Positions 1-5,738 of a stretch of 8,725 bases of DNA are shown one piece after another. The notes under the pieces are model-generated. The model searched no databases, was not told where the DNA came from, and worked only from the letters and a program-made list of their open reading frames with translations. Positions within the stretch are counted from its first letter, which is position 1, and each line of letters starts with the position of its first letter. Source of the DNA: Microcaldota archaeon (GTDB lineage Archaea; B1Sed10-29; JACOVT01); NCBI GenBank assembly GCA_016177165.1, contig JACOVT010000064.1:1-8725 (forward strand), read 5' to 3'. The position numbers and the translations under genes are program-made.

Positions 1-816
1 GGCGAACTGGTAGTAGAGCGCGAAGGTTATGCCCACGAGCGTTAGCACCACCTTCATCGCCGGCAGCACGCGCGGGTCGACTATCGAGAGCGGGAACAGG
101 AATATCACGAGCAGGCCGACCTGTGCCGCGACCGCCACGCCGAACGAGAGCAGGAAGAGCGTTACGAATCCTGAGAGGTTGAACCTGAAGAACTGGATCG
201 ACTGGAAGAAGCTCTCGCCAAAGCGCGCGCCCGCGGCTGCGGCCGGGATGGCTATTGCGAAAAGCACCCCGAAGTTGAGCAGGAACACCAGCTCGAAACC
301 CTCCAGCGAGAACGCCGATATGAACATCACCACGAAAGCCGCTATTGCCGATATGGCCAGCGTCTGCGGGTTGATTCCTTCGAGCCCTATCCCGCAGGGC
401 TTTCCTGTCTTGATGTTGTACACGATGCGCGAGACCATCGCGTAACAGGCGTAGCCTAGAAAGAGGGTGATGAACACTATTATGAAGCTGACCAGCTGCT
501 TGGAGACCCTGAGCTTGGAGACGTCCTCGAATGCTTGGAAGAAGTCGTTCGCCCGCACTGCCTTGGTGACCCCGGCGAGCCTGACCAGAGGAATTAGTGC
601 GTTCGCTCCTATCTGGTTGTACTGCGTCAAATCCGACGCTGCGAAGGTTGCGTTGCCGCCGAAGTTGTAGTCGACGACGGATTTTATCTGCTCGAACGAG
701 GGGCGCTCGCTTCCTGCAGCGGACGCCACTAGTATGAATAGCAGCGGTATTGCGGCGATCGCCAGCGGTGTCGCTGTCTGGCGCAGTAGCCTGAACGGAA
801 ACAAGGAGAGCTCCAT
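1..816 (-). CDS. Multi-pass membrane protein, partial (C-terminus beyond left edge)
   Basis: On the minus strand an ATG at 816 opens a frame with no stop down to base 1, giving exactly 272 codons; the rest lies outside the window. Residues about 18-36 form a hydrophobic N-terminal helix, followed by a soluble, probably extracytoplasmic stretch (about 37-105). Further hydrophobic segments follow at about 107-127, 152-170, 176-197, 216-245 and 254-272. The soluble part has no cysteine pairs or catalytic motif that I recognise. The start is supported by a TATA-like box centred about 24 bp upstream (835-844), which fits a leaderless mRNA. It is transcribed divergently from the 868 gene. The repeated hydrophobic hairpins resemble generic archaeal membrane proteins of unknown function, and I cannot name a family. 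The plus-strand frames overlapping it look like shadows. Confidence 0.82.
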   Translation of the reverse strand, partial: MELSLFPFRLLRQTATPLAIAAIPLLFILVASAAGSERPSFEQIKSVVDYNFGGNATFAASDLTQYNQIGANALIPLVRLAGVTKAVRANDFFQAFEDVSKLRVSKQLVSFIIVFITLFLGYACYAMVSRIVYNIKTGKPCGIGLEGINPQTLAISAIAAFVVMFISAFSLEGFELVFLLNFGVLFAIAIPAAAAGARFGESFFQSIQFFRFNLSGFVTLFLLSFGVAVAAQVGLLVIFLFPLSIVDPRVLPAMKVVLTLVGITFALYYQFA

Positions 817-834
817 GCTGGAAGAACGCGCGCG

Positions 835-845
835 GTTTATAAATA
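835..845. promoter_or_regulatory. Palindromic TATA box shared by divergent genes
   Basis: TTTATAAA at 836-843 is a perfect palindrome inside GTTTATAAATA. Its centre (839.5) lies about 24 bp from the minus-strand ATG at 816 and about 28 bp from the plus-strand ATG at 868, the normal archaeal TATA-to-start-site distance for both. No other AT-rich box lies in the 51-bp gap, so I infer that one TBP site serves both genes and that both transcripts are leaderless or nearly so. Confidence 0.6.
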
Positions 846-867
846 GTCTGCCCTTAACATACTGGTG

Positions 868-1134
868 ATGCTGATGGGAATGGCTGATGAGGTGCTGCGC
901 ACGTACGAAATGGTCAAGAATGCCGGTTATACTGTTGAAGACGTGGTGTTTGAGGGCGCGATGCGCGTCAAGGGGAAAGAACTCTTGCAGCACATTGAGG
1001 ATCTGGCCGTGAAAAAGAAGGCCATCGGCACCGTCAAGATAATCTATTCCTCGGGTGAGAACAAGGAAAGGACCATCGAGATACCTGTGGGCGAAGCCAT
1101 GCCGGAAGTTAATGCGGACCAGTTAGAGGAGTGA
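868..1134 (+). CDS. Small protein of unknown function, first gene of an RCK operon
   Basis: This encodes an acidic/basic soluble protein of about 84-88 residues with no membrane segment, cysteine motif or recognised domain. Predicted structure from the pattern is an N-terminal helix (DEVLRTYEMVKNAG), a short beta segment (VEDVVFEGAM), another helix (ELLQHIEDLAVKKK), then two beta strands (TVKIIYSS, ERTIEIPV). This could be a compact alpha/beta fold. Starts are ambiguous: GTG 865, ATG 868, ATG 874 or ATG 880 are all in frame. ATG 868 fits leaderless initiation from the TATA box at 836-845; GGTGA at 864-868 could act as a ribosome site for 874. The stop at 1132-1134 lies 4 nt before the next gene, and its last codons carry that gene's ribosome binding site, so the two are co-transcribed and probably coupled. 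Function unknown. Confidence 0.72.
   Translation: MLMGMADEVLRTYEMVKNAGYTVEDVVFEGAMRVKGKELLQHIEDLAVKKKAIGTVKIIYSSGENKERTIEIPVGEAMPEVNADQLEE
1126..1131 (+). promoter_or_regulatory. Ribosome binding site deciding the TTG start at 1139
   Basis: GAGGAG lies 7 nt upstream of TTG at 1139, inside the last codons of the preceding gene. It supports a non-ATG start for the RCK protein and translational coupling with the upstream gene. Confidence 0.55.
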
Positions 1135-1138
1135 GGGC

Positions 1139-1873
1139 TTGGTCTCTGTACGCGGGATCGCGCTGGAGCAAAAGATACTCCTAGTGCTGGCAATATTCCT
1201 GGTTACGATTGCCGGCGGCACCTTTATGTTTCGCGTGCTGGAGAACCTGCCGTGGGGCGAGTCGTTCGCGCTCACGTTCGGCAGCGCGCTGGGGCATGGC
1301 ATACAGGAGAAGTTCCATACGGGAACCATCGCGCTTAGCGTTTTCATAGCTGTAATAATCTGGGCGTGCGCCTGGATCGCCTTCGAGTCCACGGTCGAGT
1401 ATATAAGCGAGAAGAAAGCTAGAGAGATAACAGAGGGAAAAAGGGCGAGGCGGGTGGCAGCAAAAATGAGGGGGCACTTTATAGTCGTCGGAGCCGGCAG
1501 GGTAGGAACGGAAATATGCCAAAAGCTCAAGGAGCGCAAGAAACAGGTAGTCGTTGTAGACATGCAGAGCGAGGTCGCCCAGCGGCTTGAGGAAAAGGGA
1601 TTCACGGTGATAAAGGGGGACGTGACCGACGAGCACGTGCTGGAACAGGCCGGTGTGCGGCAAGCCTCCACCATAATAACGGCGATGGGTAATGATGCCC
1701 AAAACATATTCGTGACGCTTTCTGCAAAGGAGCTCAACCCGCGCATACGAGTGATTGCGCGGGCCGAAAAGCACGGCGCTGTGCACAAGCTCAGGCAGGC
1801 TGGCGCGGACGAGGTAATAATGCCTGCGCTGCTCGGGGCGCAAAAGATGTTCGAGGCAGCCGCTGGCGGCTAG
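1139..1873 (+). CDS. Two-helix membrane protein with RCK/TrkA-N domain, lacking a K+ filter
   Basis: Membrane-anchored regulatory protein of 244 residues. TM1 is at about 12-31, a pore-like segment at about 39-60 and TM2 at about 63-82, followed by a basic linker (91-111) and an RCK/TrkA-N Rossmann domain (112-244). The dinucleotide loop GAGRVG is at 118-123 and the acidic residue ending strand 2 is D141 (VVVVD). The order matches MthK-type 2TM/RCK K+ channels. However, the region between the helices (ALTFGSALGHGIQ, then EKFHTG) contains no TVGYGD-like filter and is several residues shorter than in MthK. The RCK-C ligand domain is also absent. It may therefore not conduct K+ alone: it could be an RCK sensor on a non-conducting anchor, a partner subunit or a diverged channel. 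TTG start is set by GAGGAG at 1126-1131. Its stop overlaps that of the convergent PAP2 gene. Confidence 0.85.
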   Translation: MVSVRGIALEQKILLVLAIFLVTIAGGTFMFRVLENLPWGESFALTFGSALGHGIQEKFHTGTIALSVFIAVIIWACAWIAFESTVEYISEKKAREITEGKRARRVAAKMRGHFIVVGAGRVGTEICQKLKERKKQVVVVDMQSEVAQRLEEKGFTVIKGDVTDEHVLEQAGVRQASTIITAMGNDAQNIFVTLSAKELNPRIRVIARAEKHGAVHKLRQAGADEVIMPALLGAQKMFEAAAGG

Positions 1874-2454
1874 CTTTTTCCCAGAATGTTGCTGACCTTG
1901 GCGTCAAGGCGTTCCCCTACGCGCGAGTAAACAACCGCCCGTGAAATAATGAACCCGAGCAGCGCGCCTGCTGCGACATCCCTCGGGTAGTGCACGCCTA
2001 GGTAGACGCGCGAGAATGCCACCAAGACCGCCAGCGCTGCAAATACCCACGCGAACCGCCTGTGGAACTCGCCGACGGTGGCAAAGAAGGAGAACGCCCT
2101 GCTTGCGTGCCCTGATGGGAATGATGAGAAGCTTGCAGGGACGAGCCCGCCATCTGGGCGGGGCTTGTCAAAGAACATTTTCAGGCCCAGCACGAGGACT
2201 ATGTCAACCAGCACAGCTACAATGGCGGAGTAGAATGCCTTCCGTTCCCCCAATGCAAACAGCACTATGAATAGTATTGGTAATCCAATCCAGAGCTCTA
2301 CCATGTTGGTGATGCCGACCATGACCGGGTTCAGCCATGGCTGTTGCAGCTCTGTGACAAGACCGTGCGCCTCTTGGTTGTACTGGAGCGAGAGCAGGAA
2401 CGCCAGCGCGAGCGCTGCCATGATAATCGCGTCGCGCTTGTGCTTGCGGGTCAT
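1870..2454 (-). CDS. PAP2-family membrane phosphatase
   Basis: Integral membrane phosphatase of the PAP2 (phosphatidic acid phosphatase type 2) superfamily, which dephosphorylates lipid or isoprenoid (di)phosphates at the membrane. All three signature motifs are intact: K92-x6-R99-P100, P113-S114-G115-H116, and S148-R149-x5-H155-x3-D159, where H155 is the expected nucleophile and H116 the acid/base. Hydrophobic segments at about 8-23, 44-68, 73-91, 134-147 and 160-180 match the usual topology, and 194 residues is a normal length. I chose ATG at 2454 rather than an upstream in-frame start at 2499 because it overlaps the aminopeptidase stop as ATGA; the upstream extension is basic and lies over coding sequence. 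It is the last gene of the minus-strand operon. The substrate is not readable from sequence; polyprenyl diphosphate recycling is a reasonable guess. Confidence 0.92.
   Translation of the reverse strand: MTRKHKRDAIIMAALALAFLLSLQYNQEAHGLVTELQQPWLNPVMVGITNMVELWIGLPILFIVLFALGERKAFYSAIVAVLVDIVLVLGLKMFFDKPRPDGGLVPASFSSFPSGHASRAFSFFATVGEFHRRFAWVFAALAVLVAFSRVYLGVHYPRDVAAGALLGFIISRAVVYSRVGERLDAKVSNILGKS
1875..1879 (+). terminator. Short T-run after the RCK gene
   Basis: TTTTT begins one base after the TAG stop of the plus-strand operon. Archaeal termination often uses a T-rich stretch without a hairpin. This one is short and lies inside the 3' end of the convergent PAP2 gene, so support is weak. Confidence 0.25.
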
Positions 2455-3359
2455 ATGAGGTATTCGCCGCCTTCCAGTATTTTGGTGCCGTCTGCCCATA
2501 CCGTGGCGTTCAGCCCCATCAGGTCAACGTGTATCGTCGAGTCTATGAAGCCCCAGCGGGTCCAAGGTGGGAAGAAGTGCCTGTTGCCGCCGACTGCAGT
2601 GTGTACGCTGCCGAGCATCTTTTCAGACTCGGTTATGTTGTTCTGCGAGACCATTGCATTTTGGTTGAGTCCGAACCCGAACTCGCAGACGACCCGGCCG
2701 TTCTTTATCCTTGAGATGCGGTCGAAGAAGCCCTTGTCTCCGATTACTTCCTGCACGCGCGACTTTCTGATGACAAGTTTTGCCCCGTTGTCGCATTCCC
2801 CGCAGCCCTCATCCACCACGAACACTCCGGAAACGTCCTTTGGGGTCAGGTATACCTCGCCGGTGGGCAGGTTCTCGAATCCATTCTCTAGGCTGAAGTG
2901 GCCACAGTCGAGCATTACTCTCCCGACTCCAGACCATATCTGGGTCCCTGCCTCTGTTTCTATCTTTAGCCTGGCAGTGGTCCGGAAAAGCTTTGAGAGC
3001 TTTACGCCCAACTTGCTGATCTCCTCATAGTCGACGTCGACAGCGCGCGCGAATGCGTCTTCGCTCATTCCTTCCAAGTCTACGGCGCGGGCATCTTTCC
3101 TTGGCATGTAGCCCAAAAGCCGGTAATCGTGCGGTATCCCGACAATGATCACGTCGCACTGCGACGCGAGCCAGAAGACGTTTTCGTCAGCCACTGTTGT
3201 TTTCACCAGCAGGGTGTGGCTGGTGCGCTCAAGCGAGGCCTTGTACAATGCTTCAGCCACCTGCTCTGTCTTGTCGTCCCCAAGTATGACCACGCGGTCG
3301 CCCGTCCTTATGCGCAGGCGTTCCACGAGTATCGCTGCGGGTTTTGAAAGGTCCCCCAT
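2451..3359 (-). CDS. M29-family metal-dependent aminopeptidase
   Basis: Cytosolic aminopeptidase of the M29 (AmpS/PepS, thermophilic aminopeptidase) type, 302 residues. An N-terminal alpha/beta domain starts at GDRVVILGDDK (20-30). The C-terminal catalytic domain carries the family landmarks: N163-LPTGE168-VYLTP with a metal-binding Glu, CEFGFGLN with E226, E244/E246 just before GSVH253-TAVGGN, and H277-V-D279. These provide the Glu, His and Asp ligands expected for a two-metal site. It is shorter than bacterial M29 enzymes (about 370-410 residues), as archaeal forms often are. ATG at 3359 is chosen because the ligase stop (3363-3361) is 1 nt upstream; an in-frame ATG at 3407 would overlap ligase coding sequence by 47 nt. 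Its TGA overlaps the PAP2 start as ATGA. It likely trims peptides from proteasome or protease products. Exact specificity unknown; a non-peptidase M29-like role is less likely. Confidence 0.88.
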   Translation of the reverse strand: MGDLSKPAAILVERLRIRTGDRVVILGDDKTEQVAEALYKASLERTSHTLLVKTTVADENVFWLASQCDVIIVGIPHDYRLLGYMPRKDARAVDLEGMSEDAFARAVDVDYEEISKLGVKLSKLFRTTARLKIETEAGTQIWSGVGRVMLDCGHFSLENGFENLPTGEVYLTPKDVSGVFVVDEGCGECDNGAKLVIRKSRVQEVIGDKGFFDRISRIKNGRVVCEFGFGLNQNAMVSQNNITESEKMLGSVHTAVGGNRHFFPPWTRWGFIDSTIHVDLMGLNATVWADGTKILEGGEYLI

Positions 3360-3360
3360 T

Positions 3361-4515
3361 TTACTCGCCCCCGAACTCCCCTTCCAGATAGGAGCGGGTC
3401 TTGTCATTGGTGGACTGGTAGTGCCTTGCCACCTTTGCGCGGAATCGCCTGCCTTCGCGCTTGACCGAACGCATGCTTGCTTTTACTCCGAGATGGCGCA
3501 AGTGTTCCACGAAGTTTGCTGCAAACTCCCTTGACGGAACGAGCAGCTCAAATTCCTCCACCACCTCGCGGCCTTCTGAAACATCACGTATTGTCTGAAC
3601 GAGCGGGATCAGCAGGCTTTCGCCCAACCGGGCGGCCTCCCTCTTGAGCGCGGCGCCCTTGAGGCCGAGCTCGTGGGCTTGGAACGCCTCCCTCACTAGC
3701 CGGCGGAAGAAGAAGGCTTGCGCGTAGTCAAACGGGAACCTGAAGGCGTAGCGCAGGTCGCTGTTGGTCGACTGGTTGCTCGTGTACTTTGCTTGCATAC
3801 AGCCGTCAAGCGACTTGATCACTATTCCTTCCCGCTCATCCTCGCCAATTTTCCGCACGAGGCTGAGCAGCTTCCTGCTGTCCGAAGACTTGGACTTTCC
3901 AAGCACCCGCACACCCTTCAGGCCGTATTCCTTTACAATGCGGTAGCGCTTTTCAGGGGGCAGCGGCTTCCCGCTCACGCGGTCGCGCGCGTCAAACACG
4001 AAAAACCCGAAGTCCCGAGCGCGCGGGTAGCTTTTCGTCTGGTATGGGTTGGCAAGGCCGACAACCTCGCCGCATAACATGAGAGAGGGATGGTCGTGGA
4101 AGAACCCGCTTTCCACGACGTGGCGCAGGTTCTCGGTGGTGTAAGGGCATACTAGACCGCCTTTGGTTACCGCGGCAAACCGCCCGCCGACGAGCGCGCA
4201 ACGTACGTTGTAACCGTCCATTTTTTCTTCTACATAAAATGGTGTGGGGAAGTGCTTGCGCAAGCCGGCGCCAATGTCATACACCCTCCTTATCTTTGGG
4301 AACCCACGCATGTATTCCACCCCGCCAGTCGGCGTCTCAAACACGACCGTGCCTTCCTCCACTTTTCCGCAGGGCTGGCGGAACCTCAGGAACGAAAACC
4401 CGGACGACTCCACGGCATACAATGATTTTGAGAGCAGGTGCATGCGCAATAGGGCGGCGCTTACATCAAGGTCGCGCGCGATGTCCGGGACGAGAGATTC
4501 TGGCTGGATGGTCAT
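3361..4515 (-). CDS. Rnl3-family (Pab1020/MthRnl-type) ATP-dependent RNA ligase
   Basis: ATP-dependent RNA ligase that joins or circularises RNA through a ligase-AMP intermediate. The nucleotidyltransferase motifs are in order: motif I K98-MDGYN with K98 as the adenylated lysine, motif III around LCGE150-VVG, motif IIIa FFVFD 171-175, motif IV E229-GIVIKS and motif V Q241-A-K243. The C-terminal region (about 265-384) is the helical dimerisation/C-terminal part typical of Pab1020 and the Methanothermobacter enzyme. At 384 residues it matches the family (about 380). I chose ATG 4515 over an in-frame ATG at 4608: it overlaps the upstream zinc-protein stop as ATGA and has GGGGTGA at 4526-4520 as a ribosome site. 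In vivo targets of the family are not settled; circular C/D box and other archaeal RNAs are candidates. Operon partner of a small zinc protein. Confidence 0.93.
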   Translation of the reverse strand: MTIQPESLVPDIARDLDVSAALLRMHLLSKSLYAVESSGFSFLRFRQPCGKVEEGTVVFETPTGGVEYMRGFPKIRRVYDIGAGLRKHFPTPFYVEEKMDGYNVRCALVGGRFAAVTKGGLVCPYTTENLRHVVESGFFHDHPSLMLCGEVVGLANPYQTKSYPRARDFGFFVFDARDRVSGKPLPPEKRYRIVKEYGLKGVRVLGKSKSSDSRKLLSLVRKIGEDEREGIVIKSLDGCMQAKYTSNQSTNSDLRYAFRFPFDYAQAFFFRRLVREAFQAHELGLKGAALKREAARLGESLLIPLVQTIRDVSEGREVVEEFELLVPSREFAANFVEHLRHLGVKASMRSVKREGRRFRAKVARHYQSTNDKTRSYLEGEFGGE

Positions 4516-4664
4516 CCCTTCACCCCGCCAGTGCGTAATCCGCGGCACTTGGCGCATCCTTCCGGAAGCACGTGGCTGCCGCAGACCAGCGAACCGCAGC
4601 GCCAGCACGTATTTAAGCTCCGGAAAGGCTTACCACAAACCGCGCACATGCCTGTTATGTCCAT
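4512..4664 (-). CDS. 50-residue zinc-binding protein (eight Cys/His ligands), coupled to RNA ligase
   Basis: Tiny protein dominated by zinc ligands: C7-x2-C10, C20-x2-C23, C28-x2-H31 and C37-x2-C40. Eight ligands in this order suggest two zinc ions, probably in a cross-brace or tandem treble-clef arrangement; the spacing resembles zf-HIT-like domains, but I do not claim that family. The tail after C40 is short and basic (RGLRTGGVKG). ATG at 4664 is chosen because a TATA-like box on the minus strand (4686-4692) is centred 25 bp upstream, giving a leaderless mRNA. ATG 4649 is the alternative and would lose only five residues before C7; longer in-frame starts up to 4832 would run over the divergent protease gene. 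The TGA overlaps the ligase ATG. Likely binds nucleic acid or the ligase; this is inference from context only. Confidence 0.75.
   Translation of the reverse strand: MDITGMCAVCGKPFRSLNTCWRCGSLVCGSHVLPEGCAKCRGLRTGGVKG
4610..4617 (+). promoter_or_regulatory. Candidate TATA box of the site-2 protease gene
   Basis: TATTTAAG on the plus strand predicts transcription from about 4640. This leaves a leader of about 34 nt that contains GGTGA (4665-4669), a ribosome site 4 nt before the ATG at 4674. The box sits within the zinc-protein coding region. Moderate support. Confidence 0.4.
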
Positions 4665-4669
4665 GGTGA
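4665..4669 (+). promoter_or_regulatory. Ribosome binding site of the site-2 protease gene
   Basis: GGTGA lies 4 nt upstream of the ATG at 4674 and fixes that start. It shows that this gene, unlike its divergent neighbour, is expected to have a leader. Confidence 0.5.
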
Positions 4670-4673
4670 AAGA

Positions 4674-5729
4674 ATGAGAACGTCGTTTAAAATCCTTACA
4701 GTGCTCGGCATCGACATAGAGCTCCACCTGCTTTTTATAGCGCTCATAGTCAGCTTCCTTGCGCTCGACCTGCGCCTCGGGGCGTTGTGGATAATGGCCT
4801 TCTTTTTCGTGGCGCTGCACGAGCTCTGCCACGCGGTGGTGGCAAAACGCAACAAGATACGAGTCCGCAAGATAATACTCTGGCCTATCGGCGGCATGGC
4901 GGTGATGGACACCACTGACATCCGGCCGGGAGTCGAGTTCCGAATGGCAATCGTCGGGCCGTTGTTCAACTTGGCTGTCGCAGGGGCCGTCTACTTGATA
5001 GCCTCTTGGCTGGGCTATCCCATACTGGAATGGTCAGGCCAGCTGCTGACTGGTAAGATCACCCTTTCGCTCTTTCAGCTTTTCCTGCTCTACTCGTTTT
5101 ACATAAACCTCGTCTTGGGGGTGTTCAACCTCCTCTTGCCGGCGTTCCCGCTGGATGGGGGGCGTGTTCTCAGGTCGCTCTTGGCTTCAAGGATGGAGTA
5201 CGTGAAAGCCACCCACTACAGCCAGCTGGTGAGCCTCGGCATTTCATTCGGGCTTTTTGCCTTCGCCGCGCTTGACGGCGACTTGTGGCTGATGCTGATC
5301 GCCATGTTTATAGCGTTCGCCGGCATGGGCGAGTACCAGGCAACCCTCATACACAAGACGCTCTCAAGAGTTCCCTTATCAACGCTGGTTTCAAAGGACT
5401 ACGTGAAGGTAAGGCCGTCTGACAAGATATCTCAAGTCGCGCGAGTCATGATGCGGAAAAAGAAGTCTGCAGTGCTGGTGGGCGATGCCGGCATGGTTGC
5501 CGACCTGAACGACCTGTCCCGCGCAAAGCCCGACCAGCCCGTGAGCCGCGTGGCCAGAAACGTCGGCCACGTTGCGGCCGGCGCGAGGACAGAAGAGGCA
5601 TACCGCAAGCTCTCCACCTCGGGCGCGCTCGCCATGCCGGTCGTCAGCCGAGGAAAACTTTCCGGCATCATCTACCGCGCCGACTTCGAGAAAACGATAC
5701 GGATTCTGACGGCGCTCAGAAAGCGCTGA
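4674..5729 (+). CDS. Site-2 protease (M50 family) with two CBS domains
   Basis: Intramembrane zinc metalloprotease of the S2P/M50 family, subgroup with C-terminal CBS domains, 351 residues. The zinc motif H49-ELC-H53 lies in a hydrophobic helix (about 37-57). The third ligand is in N152-LLLPAFPLD161-GG, the LDG motif. Other helices are at about 16-31, 91-112, 130-150, 184-200 and 204-217. Conserved GGMAVM (73-78) and GPLFNL (95-100) support the family. Residues about 235-282 and 288-342 form a CBS pair expected to sit in the cytoplasm and bind a nucleotide. The family cuts transmembrane substrates, often to release regulators; the substrate is not in the neighbourhood. It is close in length and layout to the Methanocaldococcus S2P-CBS protein. 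It diverges from the RNA ligase operon across 9 bp and ends 9 bp before the convergent 5739 gene. Confidence 0.93.
   Translation: MRTSFKILTVLGIDIELHLLFIALIVSFLALDLRLGALWIMAFFFVALHELCHAVVAKRNKIRVRKIILWPIGGMAVMDTTDIRPGVEFRMAIVGPLFNLAVAGAVYLIASWLGYPILEWSGQLLTGKITLSLFQLFLLYSFYINLVLGVFNLLLPAFPLDGGRVLRSLLASRMEYVKATHYSQLVSLGISFGLFAFAALDGDLWLMLIAMFIAFAGMGEYQATLIHKTLSRVPLSTLVSKDYVKVRPSDKISQVARVMMRKKKSAVLVGDAGMVADLNDLSRAKPDQPVSRVARNVGHVAAGARTEEAYRKLSTSGALAMPVVSRGKLSGIIYRADFEKTIRILTALRKR
4686..4692 (-). promoter_or_regulatory. TATA box of the zinc protein-ligase-peptidase-PAP2 operon
   Basis: On the minus strand this reads TTTTAAA, centred at 4689, 25 bp upstream of the ATG at 4664. It lies inside codons 5-7 of the divergent protease gene. 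No other box at suitable distance is visible. Confidence 0.5.
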
Positions 5730-5738
5730 AGAATGAGG

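Noticed and set aside
29..670. Plus-strand open frames of 138 and 67 codons
   Set aside because: They are antisense to a continuous membrane-protein frame on the minus strand, have Ser/Thr/Pro-rich low-quality translations and no promoter.
1123..1843. Two long minus-strand frames opposite the RCK gene
   Set aside because: The plus-strand frame has a clear Rossmann domain; the opposite frames are shadows in G+C-rich coding DNA.
2344..3030. 228-codon plus-strand frame over the PAP2/aminopeptidase junction
   Set aside because: It crosses two well-supported minus-strand genes with intact catalytic motifs, and its translation shows no domain.
4665..4832. N-terminal extension of the zinc protein up to 106 residues
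   Set aside because: The extra 56 residues lie opposite the start of the protease gene, and the TATA box at 4686-4692 would fall inside them. Start at 4664 fits the promoter.
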